From: Rhizomys pruinosus
Taxonomy: Eukaryota; Chordata; Mammalia; Rodentia; Spalacidae
Assembly (NCBI GenBank): GCA_009823505.1
Contig: VZQC01006666.1
Span: forward strand, 222,800-286,799
Length of the DNA: 64,000 bases
Direction: 5' to 3'
A model generated the notes under the pieces. It ran no database searches, was not told the DNA's origin, and worked only from the letters and a program-made list of their open reading frames with translations. Positions 20,494 through 29,700 of the stretch are shown piece by piece. How positions within the stretch are numbered: position 1 is the stretch's first letter; each line of letters starts with the position of its first letter. A program made the translations under genes and the position numbers.

Positions 20494-20643
20494 AGCTGGG
20501 TGCGGTGGCGCACGCCTTTAATCCTAGCACATGGGCGGCAAAGGCAGGCTGATCTTTGTGAGTTCAAGGCCAACCTGGTCAACAGAGTGAGTTCCAGGAC
20601 AGCTGGAGCTACAGAGAGTCCCTGTCTCGAAAAGACAAAAAAA
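20494..20643 (+). repeat. B1 SINE
   Basis: gctgggtgcggtggcgcac to ctgtctcgaaaagac; flanked by AATCTTAAAAT/AACCTTAAAAT. Confidence 0.93.
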
Positions 20644-20699
20644 AAACAAAAAACAAACAAAAACCTTAAAATATGTTCTTAGGGGACCAATAATTTCTT

Positions 20700-20928
20700 T
20701 TTTTTAATTAATTTTATTTATTTTTGTATGTGTATGAATGTACTGTCTGCATGTAGGTTTGTGCACCCTTGTCGAGCAATGCCAAGGAGGTCAGAAGAAG
20801 GTGTTGGATTCCCCTGGAAGTGGAATTAAAGACAGTTCTCAGCTGCCATGTGGGTGCTGGGGATCGAACCTGGGTCCTATGCAAGAGAAGTCGGTGCTCT
20901 TAACCACTAGGCCATCTCTCCAGCCCCA
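20700..20928 (-). repeat. B2 SINE
   Basis: Reverse B2, short subtype. Confidence 0.92.
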
Positions 20929-20935
20929 GCCACCA

Positions 20936-21372
20936 CCAATTTACATCTGTGCACATGAGTGCAGTTTCCCAAGGAGGAAAGAGGCATCTGGAGCTGGAGT
21001 TACTGGCAGTTGTGAGCCACTGTGGGTATTGGGAACAGAACTAGGGTCCCCTGCAGTAACAGTACCTGCTCTTAAAAGCTGACTCATCTCGGGGCTGGAG
21101 AGATGGCCTAACGGTTAAGAGCACCGACCGCTCTTGCAGAGGACCCGGGTTCGATCCCCAGCACCCACATGGCGGCCGAGAACCGTCTGAAACTCCAATT
21201 CCAGGAGAACTCCAGTTCCAGGGGAATCCGAGACGCTCTTCTGACCTCCGCAGCATTGCACGACACAGGTGCACAAACCTACATGCAGACAGTACATTCA
21301 TACACATACAGAAATAAATAAAATAAAATAAAAAACATTTAAAAAAAAAAAAAGCTGACTCATCTCTCTAGT
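20936..21372 (-). repeat. Old B2-like SINE interrupted by a young B2
   Basis: Reverse B2-like sequence at 20936-21091 resumes after the nested B2 (tctctctagtc at about 21363). Confidence 0.65.
21092..21348 (+). repeat. B2 SINE nested, with target-site duplication
   Basis: Near-consensus forward B2 flanked by AAAGCTGACTCATCTC on both sides. Confidence 0.95.
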
Positions 21373-21489
21373 CACAGTGTCAGTCTATTTTAAAGACATA
21401 GATTCCGGTAACTCAAATCACCAAAAGGTAGAACTCTGGTGTTGAGACATCTCAGTAAAAGCCAAGCAAAAGCCTTCTGGCAAATCTTT

Positions 21490-21734
21490 TTTTTTTTTTA
21501 AATTTATTTATTTATGTGTATGAATGTACTGTCTGCATGTAGGTTTGTGCACCCATGTCGTGCAATGCCACGGAGGTCAGAAGAGGGTGTCGGATGCCCC
21601 TGGAACTGGAGTTCTCCTGGAATTGGGATTACAGACGGTAACCTCAGCTGCCATATAGGTGCTGGGGATCGAACCCAGGTCCTCTGCAAGAGCAGTCGGT
21701 GCTCTTAACTGCTAGGCCATCTCTCCAACACCCC
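21490..21734 (-). repeat. B2 SINE with target-site duplication
   Basis: Reverse B2 flanked by GGCAAATCT. Confidence 0.93.
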
Positions 21735-22036
21735 GGCAAATCTACTTTTATGCTGTCTACTGTGTGCTACAGTTTGAAAGCATTGCGGTGTTTGCACCCT
21801 GAGTTCTCAGCTCAAGGTGATGACTGAAGATCTCAGGAGATTACAGGGTAAATAGCCAATACCTTGCATTTTCATTTGTCCTGAGTATCTGAGGATTATT
21901 ACCTAATGAAGAACATCTGGTTGTGTTAGTAAATAAAATGATTTTTTTAGCCTTTTGCTAAGACCAAAACTCTTAAAAATCTTAAAATATGTGGGGGTTG
22001 AATTTGGATGAAATTCAACCATTCAAAAATTTGAAA
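21735..22036. other. Non-repetitive intergenic sequence
   Basis: No feature recognised. Confidence 0.4.
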
Positions 22037-22038
22037 AT

Positions 22039-22185
22039 GAGCAGTGTGTGGTGGTGCATGCCTTTGATCCCAGTACTCAGGAAGCAGAGGCAGATGAATC
22101 TCTGAGACTGAGGCCAGCCTAGTTTACATAGTGAGTTCTAGGCACCTGGGGCTACAGGGAAACTCTGTTAAAAAAAAAAAAAATC
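22039..22185 (+). repeat. Older B1 SINE
   Basis: gcagtgtgtggtggtgcatg to ctctgttaaaaaa. Confidence 0.82.
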
Positions 22186-22190
22186 AGATC

Positions 22191-22340
22191 CAGGTGTGGT
22201 GGCTCACGCCTTTGATCCCAGCACTTGGGAGGCAGAGGCAGGTGGATCTCTCTGAGTTCAAGGACAGCGTGGTCTACATCATAAAGAGTTCCAGGACAGT
22301 GAGGGCTGCAGGGAGACCCTGTCTCAAAGAGACAAAAAGA
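22191..22340 (+). repeat. B1 SINE
   Basis: ccaggtgtggtggctcacg to gaccctgtctcaaagag. Confidence 0.9.
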
Positions 22341-22430
22341 AAAAAGAAATATTAAAAAGAAATATTAAATATTAGTTTTATTTCAAACCAGGTAAAACTT
22401 GGAACGTGGCTTATGACAAGGAATTCTATT

Positions 22431-22674
22431 TTTTTTATTAATTTTATTTATTTCTGTATGTGTATGAATGTACTGTCTGCATGCAAGTCTGTGCACCCGT
22501 GTCGTGCAACGCCGCGGAGTTCAGAAGAGGGTCTCGTATTCCCCTGGAACTGGAGTTCTCCTGGAATTGGAGTTTCAGACGGTTCTCAGCCGCCATGTGG
22601 GTGCTGGGGATCGAACCCGGGTTCTCTGTAAGAGCGGTTGGCGCTCTTAACCGCTAGGCTATCTCTCCAGCCCT
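22431..22674 (-). repeat. B2 SINE nested in LTR copy B
   Basis: Near-consensus reverse B2. GACAAGGAATTCTATT at 22415-22430 and 22675-22690 is a perfect 16-bp target-site duplication. Confidence 0.97.
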
Positions 22675-22876
22675 GACAAGGAATTCTATTCCTTTAATCC
22701 CACCAAATCCTGTAAAACTTCAAGGAAAGCCCAGATGCATTCCTGAGCCTGATGGCCTGAGGCAGTGGAGCTCTACTGCTTTCCTGCTGATTCTTCAACC
22801 TAGCCAACCACAACAGAGTATGAGGTTGGACCCCAGCCAATGGGGAAAAGACACACTTCTCTTGTGTTAGGGATAA

Positions 22877-23041
22877 AAGCCCTCGAGCCGGGCGTGGTGG
22901 CGCACGCCTTTAATCCTAGCACTTGGGAGGCAGAGGCAGGCGGATCTCTGTGAGTTCAAGGCCAGCCTGGTCTACAGAGTGAGTTCCAGGACAGCTGGGG
23001 CTACAGGGAGACCCTGTCTCAAAAAAAGACAAAAAAAAAAA
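22877..23041 (+). repeat. B1 SINE nested in LTR copy B
   Basis: Near-consensus B1 flanked by AAAAGCCCTCGA at 22865-22876 and 23042-23053. Confidence 0.97.
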
Positions 23042-23189
23042 AAAAGCCCTCGAAGCTTCCAGGTCTTGTGTGTGCTTGCTGGATCTGACTGTCCACACAA
23101 GCCATCTTTTTGCAAAAGTAAAATCTGCCTTTTTCTTTGTGTGTTGTTTGTGCGGTATTGATGGAGTCCTTGGGCCTTGGATTTTATTT

Positions 23190-23356
23190 TATTTATTTAT
23201 TTATTTTTTTGTCTTTTTCCAGACAGGGTCTCCCTGTAGCCCCAGCTGTCCTGGAACTCACTCTGTAGACCAGGCTGGCCTTGAACTCACAAAGATCCGC
23301 CTGCCTCTGCCTCCCAAGTGCTAGGATTAAAGGCATGCGCCACCACGCCCAGCTGG
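23190..23356 (-). repeat. B1 SINE with target-site duplication
   Basis: Reverse B1 with a TTTA-rich tail; GGATTTTATTT at both ends. Confidence 0.94.
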
Positions 23357-23379
23357 ATTTTATTTCTAACAGTATGTGT

Positions 23380-23772
23380 GCCCATTTGTGAAATGCATGC
23401 ATGTTGTATATATGTGTGAATAGAGTGTGTCGGTACAATGTATGTATACAATGTGTGTGAGTGTAGCATGTGTTTAACACAGCACACATGTAGAGCTCGG
23501 AGGACAAAGTTCAATATTTGGTTCTTACCTTTCATCTTGTTGAGCCAGGGTCTCTCTTGTTTTAGGGGACGTGCTGTGTACTTCAGGCTAGCTGGCCTGC
23601 AAGCTTCCAGATGCTTCTCCTATCTCCACCTCGAGCCTTGTCATAGGACTTCTGAGATTACAGAAGCACACCCCTGCACTTGGCTTTTCCATAGGAGATC
23701 AAACTTGGGTCACAAGGCTTGTAGAGCTAGCATATCTAGCACTTTTGCCTGTAGAGTGATATCCCTAGCCTA
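23380..23772 (-). repeat. B4/RSINE1-type dimeric SINE
   Basis: TG-rich tail, gagctcggaggacaaag, then ggctagctggcctgcaag and a degenerate tRNA-like end atatccctagcc. Confidence 0.68.
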
Positions 23773-23802
23773 AGAGAACAGATTTTAAAAGTGCTTCCAG
23801 TT

Positions 23803-24022
23803 GGGGCTGGAGAGATAGCCTAGTGGTTGAGAGTGCCGACTGCTCTTGCAGAGGACCCAGGTTCAATTCCCAGCACCCACATGGTGGCTGAGAACCGTCT
23901 TTAACTCCAGTTCCAGGGGAGTCCAACACCCTTTTCTGACCTCCGAAGCATTGCACCACACCAGTGCACAGAACTGCATGCAGATAGTACATTCATACAC
24001 ATAAAAAATAAATAAAATAAAA
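23803..24022 (+). repeat. B2 SINE
   Basis: Forward B2, short subtype; imperfect flanking repeats AGTGCTTCCAGTT/AATGCTTTCAGTG. Confidence 0.92.
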
Positions 24023-24365
24023 AAATGCTTTCAGTGATCCAAGAACACAGTGCTGTTTAGTTACAAGTGTCAAATTAAGCTAAATAATTTTTTTGGTAAT
24101 GTGACTGATGTTTCTACTACCCAAAATAACATTCCTGTTAGATAATAACTTGGTAGTCCTCATCCTTAATAACGAATATGTCATGTCTGATTTCATAGTT
24201 AAATTCTGTTCTTCTGTGTACTTTTACTAACAATTTGATCGTACTCCAGGCTGTTAAAGGTCTTTCAGAGCTGGGACCTGGTAGGCTGGCCATGGCAGGT
24301 GAATGTTTCTTCCACGGGCTTCTTTATAGGTTCAGTGAAAACATTGTCTCAAAAATAAATGTGGA
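24023..24365. other. Non-repetitive intergenic sequence
   Basis: No feature recognised. Confidence 0.4.
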
Positions 24366-24560
24366 TGGGTTGGAGAGATGGCTCAGTAGGTAAAGGTTCC
24401 TACTGTCAAGCCTGATAACTTGAGTTTGATCCCTGGAACCCGGATGGTGGGGGAAGAGAACTGGCTTCCCCAGCTTGTCCTCTGGCCTCAACACTGACAT
24501 GATGCTACACACACTCCCCAACACGAACTAAATATATAAAATGTAATACAATTTTAAAAA
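24366..24560 (+). repeat. B3-type SINE
   Basis: gggttggagagatggctcag, cctgataacttgagtttgatc and a tail typical of B3 (acacactccccaacac). Confidence 0.75.
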
Positions 24561-24647
24561 TTAAGGTGGTATATATAAGTGAAGACATATCCCATTGACC
24601 TCTGGCTTCCAGAGCCTCCACAAACAGGTGATCAAACCCATACACAT

Positions 24648-24651
<4 letters not shown>

Positions 24652-24681
<30 letters not shown>
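24652..24681. repeat. (CA)n microsatellite
   Basis: About 14 CA units. Confidence 0.93.
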
Positions 24682-24723
24682 CTACACATGTTCTGTACAG
24701 ATACAGATATATTTTGTTTGTAT

Positions 24724-24967
24724 TTTTTTTTTAATTTTATTTATTTCCGTATGTGTATGAATGTATTGTTTTGCATGCAAGTCTGTGCACCCGTGACGTG
24801 CAATGCCGCGGAGGTCAGAAGAGGGCGTCGGACTCCCCTGGAACTGGAGTTCTCCTGGAATTGGAGTTTCAGACGGTTTTCGGCCGCCATGTGGGTGCTG
24901 GGGATCGAACCCGGTTCCTCTGCAAGAGCGGTCGGCGCTCTTAACCGCTAGGCCATCGCTCCAGTCC
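24724..24967 (-). repeat. B2 SINE with target-site duplication
   Basis: Reverse B2 flanked by TTTGTTTGTATTTTT. Confidence 0.95.
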
Positions 24968-24975
24968 TTTGTTTG

Positions 24976-25114
24976 TATTTTTGAGACAGGGTCTCCCTTT
25001 TTTCCCAGCTGGCCTGGAGCTTGCTATGTAGAAAAGGCTGGCCTTAAAGTCACAGAGATCCACCTGCCTCTGCTTCCTGAGTGCTGGGATTAAAGGTGTG
25101 CACCACCACCCTTG
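24976..25114 (-). repeat. B1 SINE
   Basis: Reverse B1, atttttgagacagggtctccc to accaccacccttg. Confidence 0.86.
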
Positions 25115-25120
25115 ATCTAT

Positions 25121-25178
25121 TTTTGGTCTTTTTTGAGACAGGGTCTTCCTGTAGCCCCAGCTGGGCTGGAACTCGATG
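25121..25178 (-). repeat. B1 fragment
   Basis: Only the B1 tail half (ggtcttttttgagacaggg to ggaactcgatg). Confidence 0.75.
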
Positions 25179-25386
25179 TTTTCTTTACAGTTGGTTGAAT
25201 CTGTGGATGTGAACCCACAGACATGAAAGCTGACTGTGCATGACATTTTAGGATTTCCCACATCCTCATCTTTAAGATGAAAAAATTTTGTTTCAAGATT
25301 GTTGAAAAGATTAGAAGCAGTGTATACCAAAGACTTCAAAACAGTAGTGATCTATCTACTCAAATAGCTATAAGAGTGATTATCAG

Positions 25387-25590
25387 GACTGGAGAGGTGG
25401 CTCAGTGGTTAAGAGCACTGGCTGCTCTTGCAGAGGACCTGGACTTGGTTCCTAGCACCCACATGGTAGCTAAAAACTGTCCATAACTCCAGGTCCAGGG
25501 TAATCCAGCACCCTCGTCTGACCTCCCTGGGTACTGCACAGCATAGGTGCACTTACATACATGCAGGCAATAAAATAATAAATATAATAA
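25387..25590 (+). repeat. Older B2 SINE
   Basis: ggactggagaggtggctcag to aaataataaatataa. Confidence 0.87.
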
Positions 25591-25739
25591 TTTTTTTTGT
25601 CTTTTCGAGACAGGGTCTCCCTGTAGCCCCAGCTCTCCTGGAACTCTCTCTGTAGACCAGGCTGTCCTTGAACTCACAAAAATCTGCCTGCCTCTGCCTC
25701 CCAAGTGCTAGGATTAAAGCGTGTGCCACCACGACCGGC
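25591..25739 (-). repeat. B1 SINE
   Basis: Reverse B1, ends accacgaccggct. Confidence 0.92.
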
Positions 25740-25774
25740 TGACAAAAATAATTTTTACAAAGGGTGATTATTAG

Positions 25775-25966
25775 GGCTGGAGAGATGGCTCTTAATTGCT
25801 CTTGCAGAGGACCCGGGTTCGATTCCCAGCACCCACATGATGGCTAAGAACCGTCTTTAACTCCAGTTACAGGGGAATCTGACACCCTCTTCTGACCTCC
25901 AAAGCATTGCACAACACGGATGCACCTACCTATGTGCAGACAGTATACTCATACACATTAAAAAAA
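25775..25966 (+). repeat. B2 SINE with small head deletion and TSD
   Basis: Forward B2 missing about 18 bp after ggctc; flanked by GGTGATTAT on both sides. Confidence 0.9.
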
Positions 25967-25987
25967 AAAGGTGATTATCAGTTGTCT

Positions 25988-26185
25988 GGCACCGGGATAC
26001 AGCTCAGTCAGTGAAGTGCCAGTTTATCATGCTCCCTCCACCCCCACGCTGCAATGTGGTAGCACACAGGTTTGTAATCCCAGCACTCTGGAGATGGAAG
26101 CAGGGCTATCAGGAGTTCTAGGTCCTCCTTGGATTCAGCCAGTACTTAGCCATCCTGGGAGACATGAGATTCTGTCTCAGAATAA
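25988..26185 (+). repeat. B4-type SINE (ID head + B1)
   Basis: tRNA-like head (ccgggatacagctcag) followed by a B1-like second half (gtggtagcacacaggtttg to gattctgtctcag). Confidence 0.65.
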
Positions 26186-26199
26186 CAGTCAGGAGTCTA

Positions 26200-26566
26200 A
26201 CAGAGATATAAAAAGTTTTATTCTCAGTATGATACAGTACTCATGGATTTGATCAAACTCCAAAATATGCCCCCCCCCAGGAAAATCTAGTGTCTTTGAT
26301 GCAGAAATACATGATATTGTTTGCCTGGGAAAGACCCAGGCTCTGGTTTCTACCATCTTGTCTTCTTTCCTTTGCATTCAAAACCCCTTCCTCAGACCCC
26401 AAGGTCCCTTTGTAAGCGCTCCTCAGCACCAATGAATCGTGTGCTGTTTTGTGCTCTTTATAAAATGTTATACCATCGCCCAGACGTTTCTGTTTCTTCA
26501 GTTTTCCATCCCCCCTCCCCCATATATAGCTCTTTTTTTTACTAACTGGCTTATATTAGAGGCAGC
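26200..26566 (-). other. RHBDL2: Probable RHBDL2 3' UTR
   Basis: SINE-free sequence downstream of the RHBDL2 stop codon, reaching the first AATAAA on the minus strand. The extent is inferred from that signal only. Confidence 0.45.
26217..26222 (-). promoter_or_regulatory. RHBDL2: Candidate polyadenylation signal of RHBDL2
   Basis: TTTATT on the plus strand is AATAAA on the coding strand, 345 nt downstream of the stop codon. I saw no closer AATAAA or ATTAAA. A B4 SINE starts about 30 bp further on. Confidence 0.4.
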
Positions 26567-26746
26567 TCAGTTCGCTGGGGAGAGGAAAATATTAAAAAGC
26601 ACAGCAAATAAGACACAAGCCACGTATGCAGCAATTGCGATCCAGAACCTGGGATCTTTCAGTAGAGCCTTGTCAAAGCAGCTAAACACAGTGTAACCGA
26701 TGGACATGCCGGCAAATCCGCCTGCGATGTGGGCAGCAAAGGACAC
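26567..26746 (-). CDS. RHBDL2: RHBDL2 coding exon 8 (last)
   Basis: Begins after the acceptor cttttctcgag with GTG TCC TTT GCT GCC CAC. It encodes VSFAAHIAGGFAGMSIGYTV onward to FNIFLSPAN and the stop TGA at 26567-26569. The His of AAHIAGG is the general base of the rhomboid catalytic dyad. 59 residues, intact frame, two predicted membrane segments. Confidence 0.95.
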   Translation of the reverse strand: MSFAAHIAGGFAGMSIGYTVFSCFDKALLKDPRFWIAIAAYVACVLFAVLFNIFLSPAN

Positions 26747-29700
26747 CTCGAGAAAAGGAGAGAAAAGGAGAACATGAAGTGAGTGGAGAAAATGGTAATC
26801 ACGTGTATTTCAGTTGTGTGGCTCATACTCAAAGGAAAACATCACATCAGGTCTGGATCCAGGGGCTGAAACAAGAGAGACACAAAGCTCAGGTGCTCCT
26901 AGAGAAGGCGCATTCCAAGACACGCAGAGCTTAAAACAGCGGTGGTGGTGCACACCTTTCATCCCAGCACTTGGTAGGCAGAGGCAGGCAGATCTCTGTG
27001 AGTTCAAGGCCAGCCTGGTTTACATAGTGAGTTCCAGGACAGCTGGAGCTACAGGGAGACCTTGTCTCAAAAAGAAAAGAAAAATCCTCTCTTTCACATT
27101 TTATTTTTACTTTTATTATTTACATCGTCATCCTCAGGGTGACACACATGCCACAGAGTAGAGGAAATCTTTGAGGAGTCAGCTCTTTCCTCTCACTGTC
27201 ACATGGGTTATAGGGATTGAATTTTGGTCACCAGGCTGTAGTGGGCAAGGAGCTCTATCCACTGAACCATCTGGCTAGTCTATTTTTTTCATGTGCAGAT
27301 AGCTGTGTGTATGCCTGAGCACTAAGGACAGCGGATGACATCTGGTGTCTTCCTCAGTCACTTTCTTCCTTCTGCATGGAAGCATGATGGTCTCACTTGA
27401 ACTATGGTCTGACGGCTCTGGCTTGTTCAGTTAGCTCTGAGAATCCCGTCTCTACTTTTCCAGGGCTGGGACTAAAGGCATGGCCCTGTCTGACATTGAC
27501 ACTGGTGCTGAGGATTTGACCTCTAACCCTCAGACTTGCACAGCAAATGCATCAACCACTGAGTCATCTCCCCAGATCCAGCTTGGATTTTTTTTTGGGG
27601 GGGGTCTTTTCAAGACAGGGTCTCCCTGTAGCCCCCGCTGTCCTGGAATTCACTCTGTAGACCAGGCTGGCCTTGAACTCACAAAGATCCGCCTGCCTCT
27701 GCCTCCCAAGTGCTAGGATTAAAGGTGTGCACCACCAAACCCAGTGGATTTTTTTTTAAACTTCCAAATAGATATTTGATTGTTTTATTATTATTATTAT
27801 TATTTGTTGTTGTTGTTTGTTTTATTTTTTCGAGACAGGGTCTCCCTGTAGCCTCAGCTGGCCTGGAACTCGCTCTGTTGACTAGGATGGATTTGAACTC
27901 ACAGAGATCCGCCTGCCTCTGCCTCCCAAGTGCTAGGATTAAAGGCATGCGCCACCACGCCTGGCTCTTGAGTGTTTTTTTTTTTAATTTTATTTATTTT
28001 ATGTGTATGAATGTACTGTCCGCATGCAGGTCTGTGCACTCATGTCGTGCAATGCCGCAGAGGTCAGAAGAGGGTCTCAGATTCCCCTGGAACTGGAGTT
28101 CTCCTGGAATTGGAGTTACAGACGGTTCTCAGCCACCATGTGGGTGCTGGGGATCAAGCCCAGGTCCTCTGCAAGAACAGTCAGTGCTCTTAACTGCTAG
28201 GCCATCTCTCCAGCCCTCTTGAGTGTTTTTTTTTTTTTGCATATTTTGTTTTCTTTCTTTTTGTATTTTTATTTTTAAGGGATTCTACAATATAATGACA
28301 CAGTTGTTTGTAGATAACATTGATGTTACTCAGTATGTCATACAATTAGGTAATTGGTGCATTTTGCAAGTATCTATGTCCAAATTTTGAACAACCCAAG
28401 GTTCCCATAGTCCAGTTGGAGAAGCTTGTATGCACAGGCATGTTAATCAGTTAGGAGTCCAGACTATATTCCTGTAGTCTCACGATTCACCCCTATCTCT
28501 CTGCATCCCTTACATTCTACCACGCCTCCTCTTCCGCAGTTTGTTCCCTGGGCTTTGGGAAAGGGGCACAAGTGGGTGAGAAGAAAACAGTCTACTTTCT
28601 TTGGAGCTGTCATTTTGGACTCCAGTCTGTTCAGGTTGTTTCCCTTCATGGGTTGACAGCTTTTCCAGTGATACCCTTTTTAGTCATACTAACAAAGCAC
28701 AAGCTATTGGATGTACAGGCATTTAAGCAGTACCTATTATTATGTCAAGCAAGCTAAGCTGTGAGCATAGACACAGATGCTTGGATGGTATGCTAATCCG
28801 CAAACTGTGGTTTCTCTATAAAGGGTGACAAGTTCTTATTGTGGCTTATAACATCTCCTAACCACTAGAGGACATAAGCTTGTGGCATCCGCTGTGAGTT
28901 ATTCCTCCAAGGAGAGAGCTAATAGCCAAATAGACTTGGGATATATATAGACACTTGGCTGCCACTGTTGCACAGTATCTCCAGGCTGTTGAGGTGTAGC
29001 TGATATTGACGGAGGGAGACCAATATTCCTCTTGAATGTTTTAAATCAAAGTTATAACCCTTATTTCTTTTTTTTTCTTTTTTTTATTTTTGTATGTGTA
29101 TGAATGTACTGTCTGTATGTAGGTTTGTGCACCCGTGTCCTGCAATGCCTCGGAGGTCAGAAGAGGGCATCAGATTTCCCTGGAACTGGAGCTAAAGATG
29201 GTTCTCAGTTGCCATGTGGGTGCTGGGGATCGCACCCGGGTCCTCTGCAAGAGCAGTCGGCGCTCCTAACCGCTAGGTCATCTCTCCAGCCCCATAACCC
29301 TTATTTCATGGCCCTTTTTTGTGTTTTCTGGCATTGTTTGTGTCGCTGTCGTTTTGAGAAACAGTTTTATGTAGCCTAGGCTGCCCTTGAGTTTGCTATG
29401 AAAACTTGATCCTTCTGACTCGGCCTCCTGAGGGTTGAGATTACATGATGACCCCTTTTGATGGGAGAAGAAATTTTTGGTTTAAAAAAAGGAAGAGCCA
29501 AGTGTGATGGTACCCACCTAAAATGAGAGGCACTGGTAGGTGGATCTCTGGGAGCTTGAGACCAGCCTGATGAATAGAGTAAGGTCCAGGCCAGCCAGGG
29601 CTACATAGTGAGGCCCTGTCTCAAAAATAAATAAATAAACAAACAAACAAACAAATAAATAAATGGAGGGAGGGAGGGAGAGAGGAAGGGAGGAGAAGGA

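Larger units (their letters stand above)
22391..23180 (+). mobile_element. LTR-like repeat, copy B, interrupted by a B2 and a B1
   Basis: With the two SINEs removed this is a roughly 400-bp unit homologous to 17028-17310. It keeps ccagccaatggggaaaagac, a TATA-like ggataaaagccctcga and a possible 3' part (about 23054-23180). Same orientation as copy A, 5.4 kb away. It could be a solo LTR or the 3' LTR of a decayed provirus. Confidence 0.6.
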
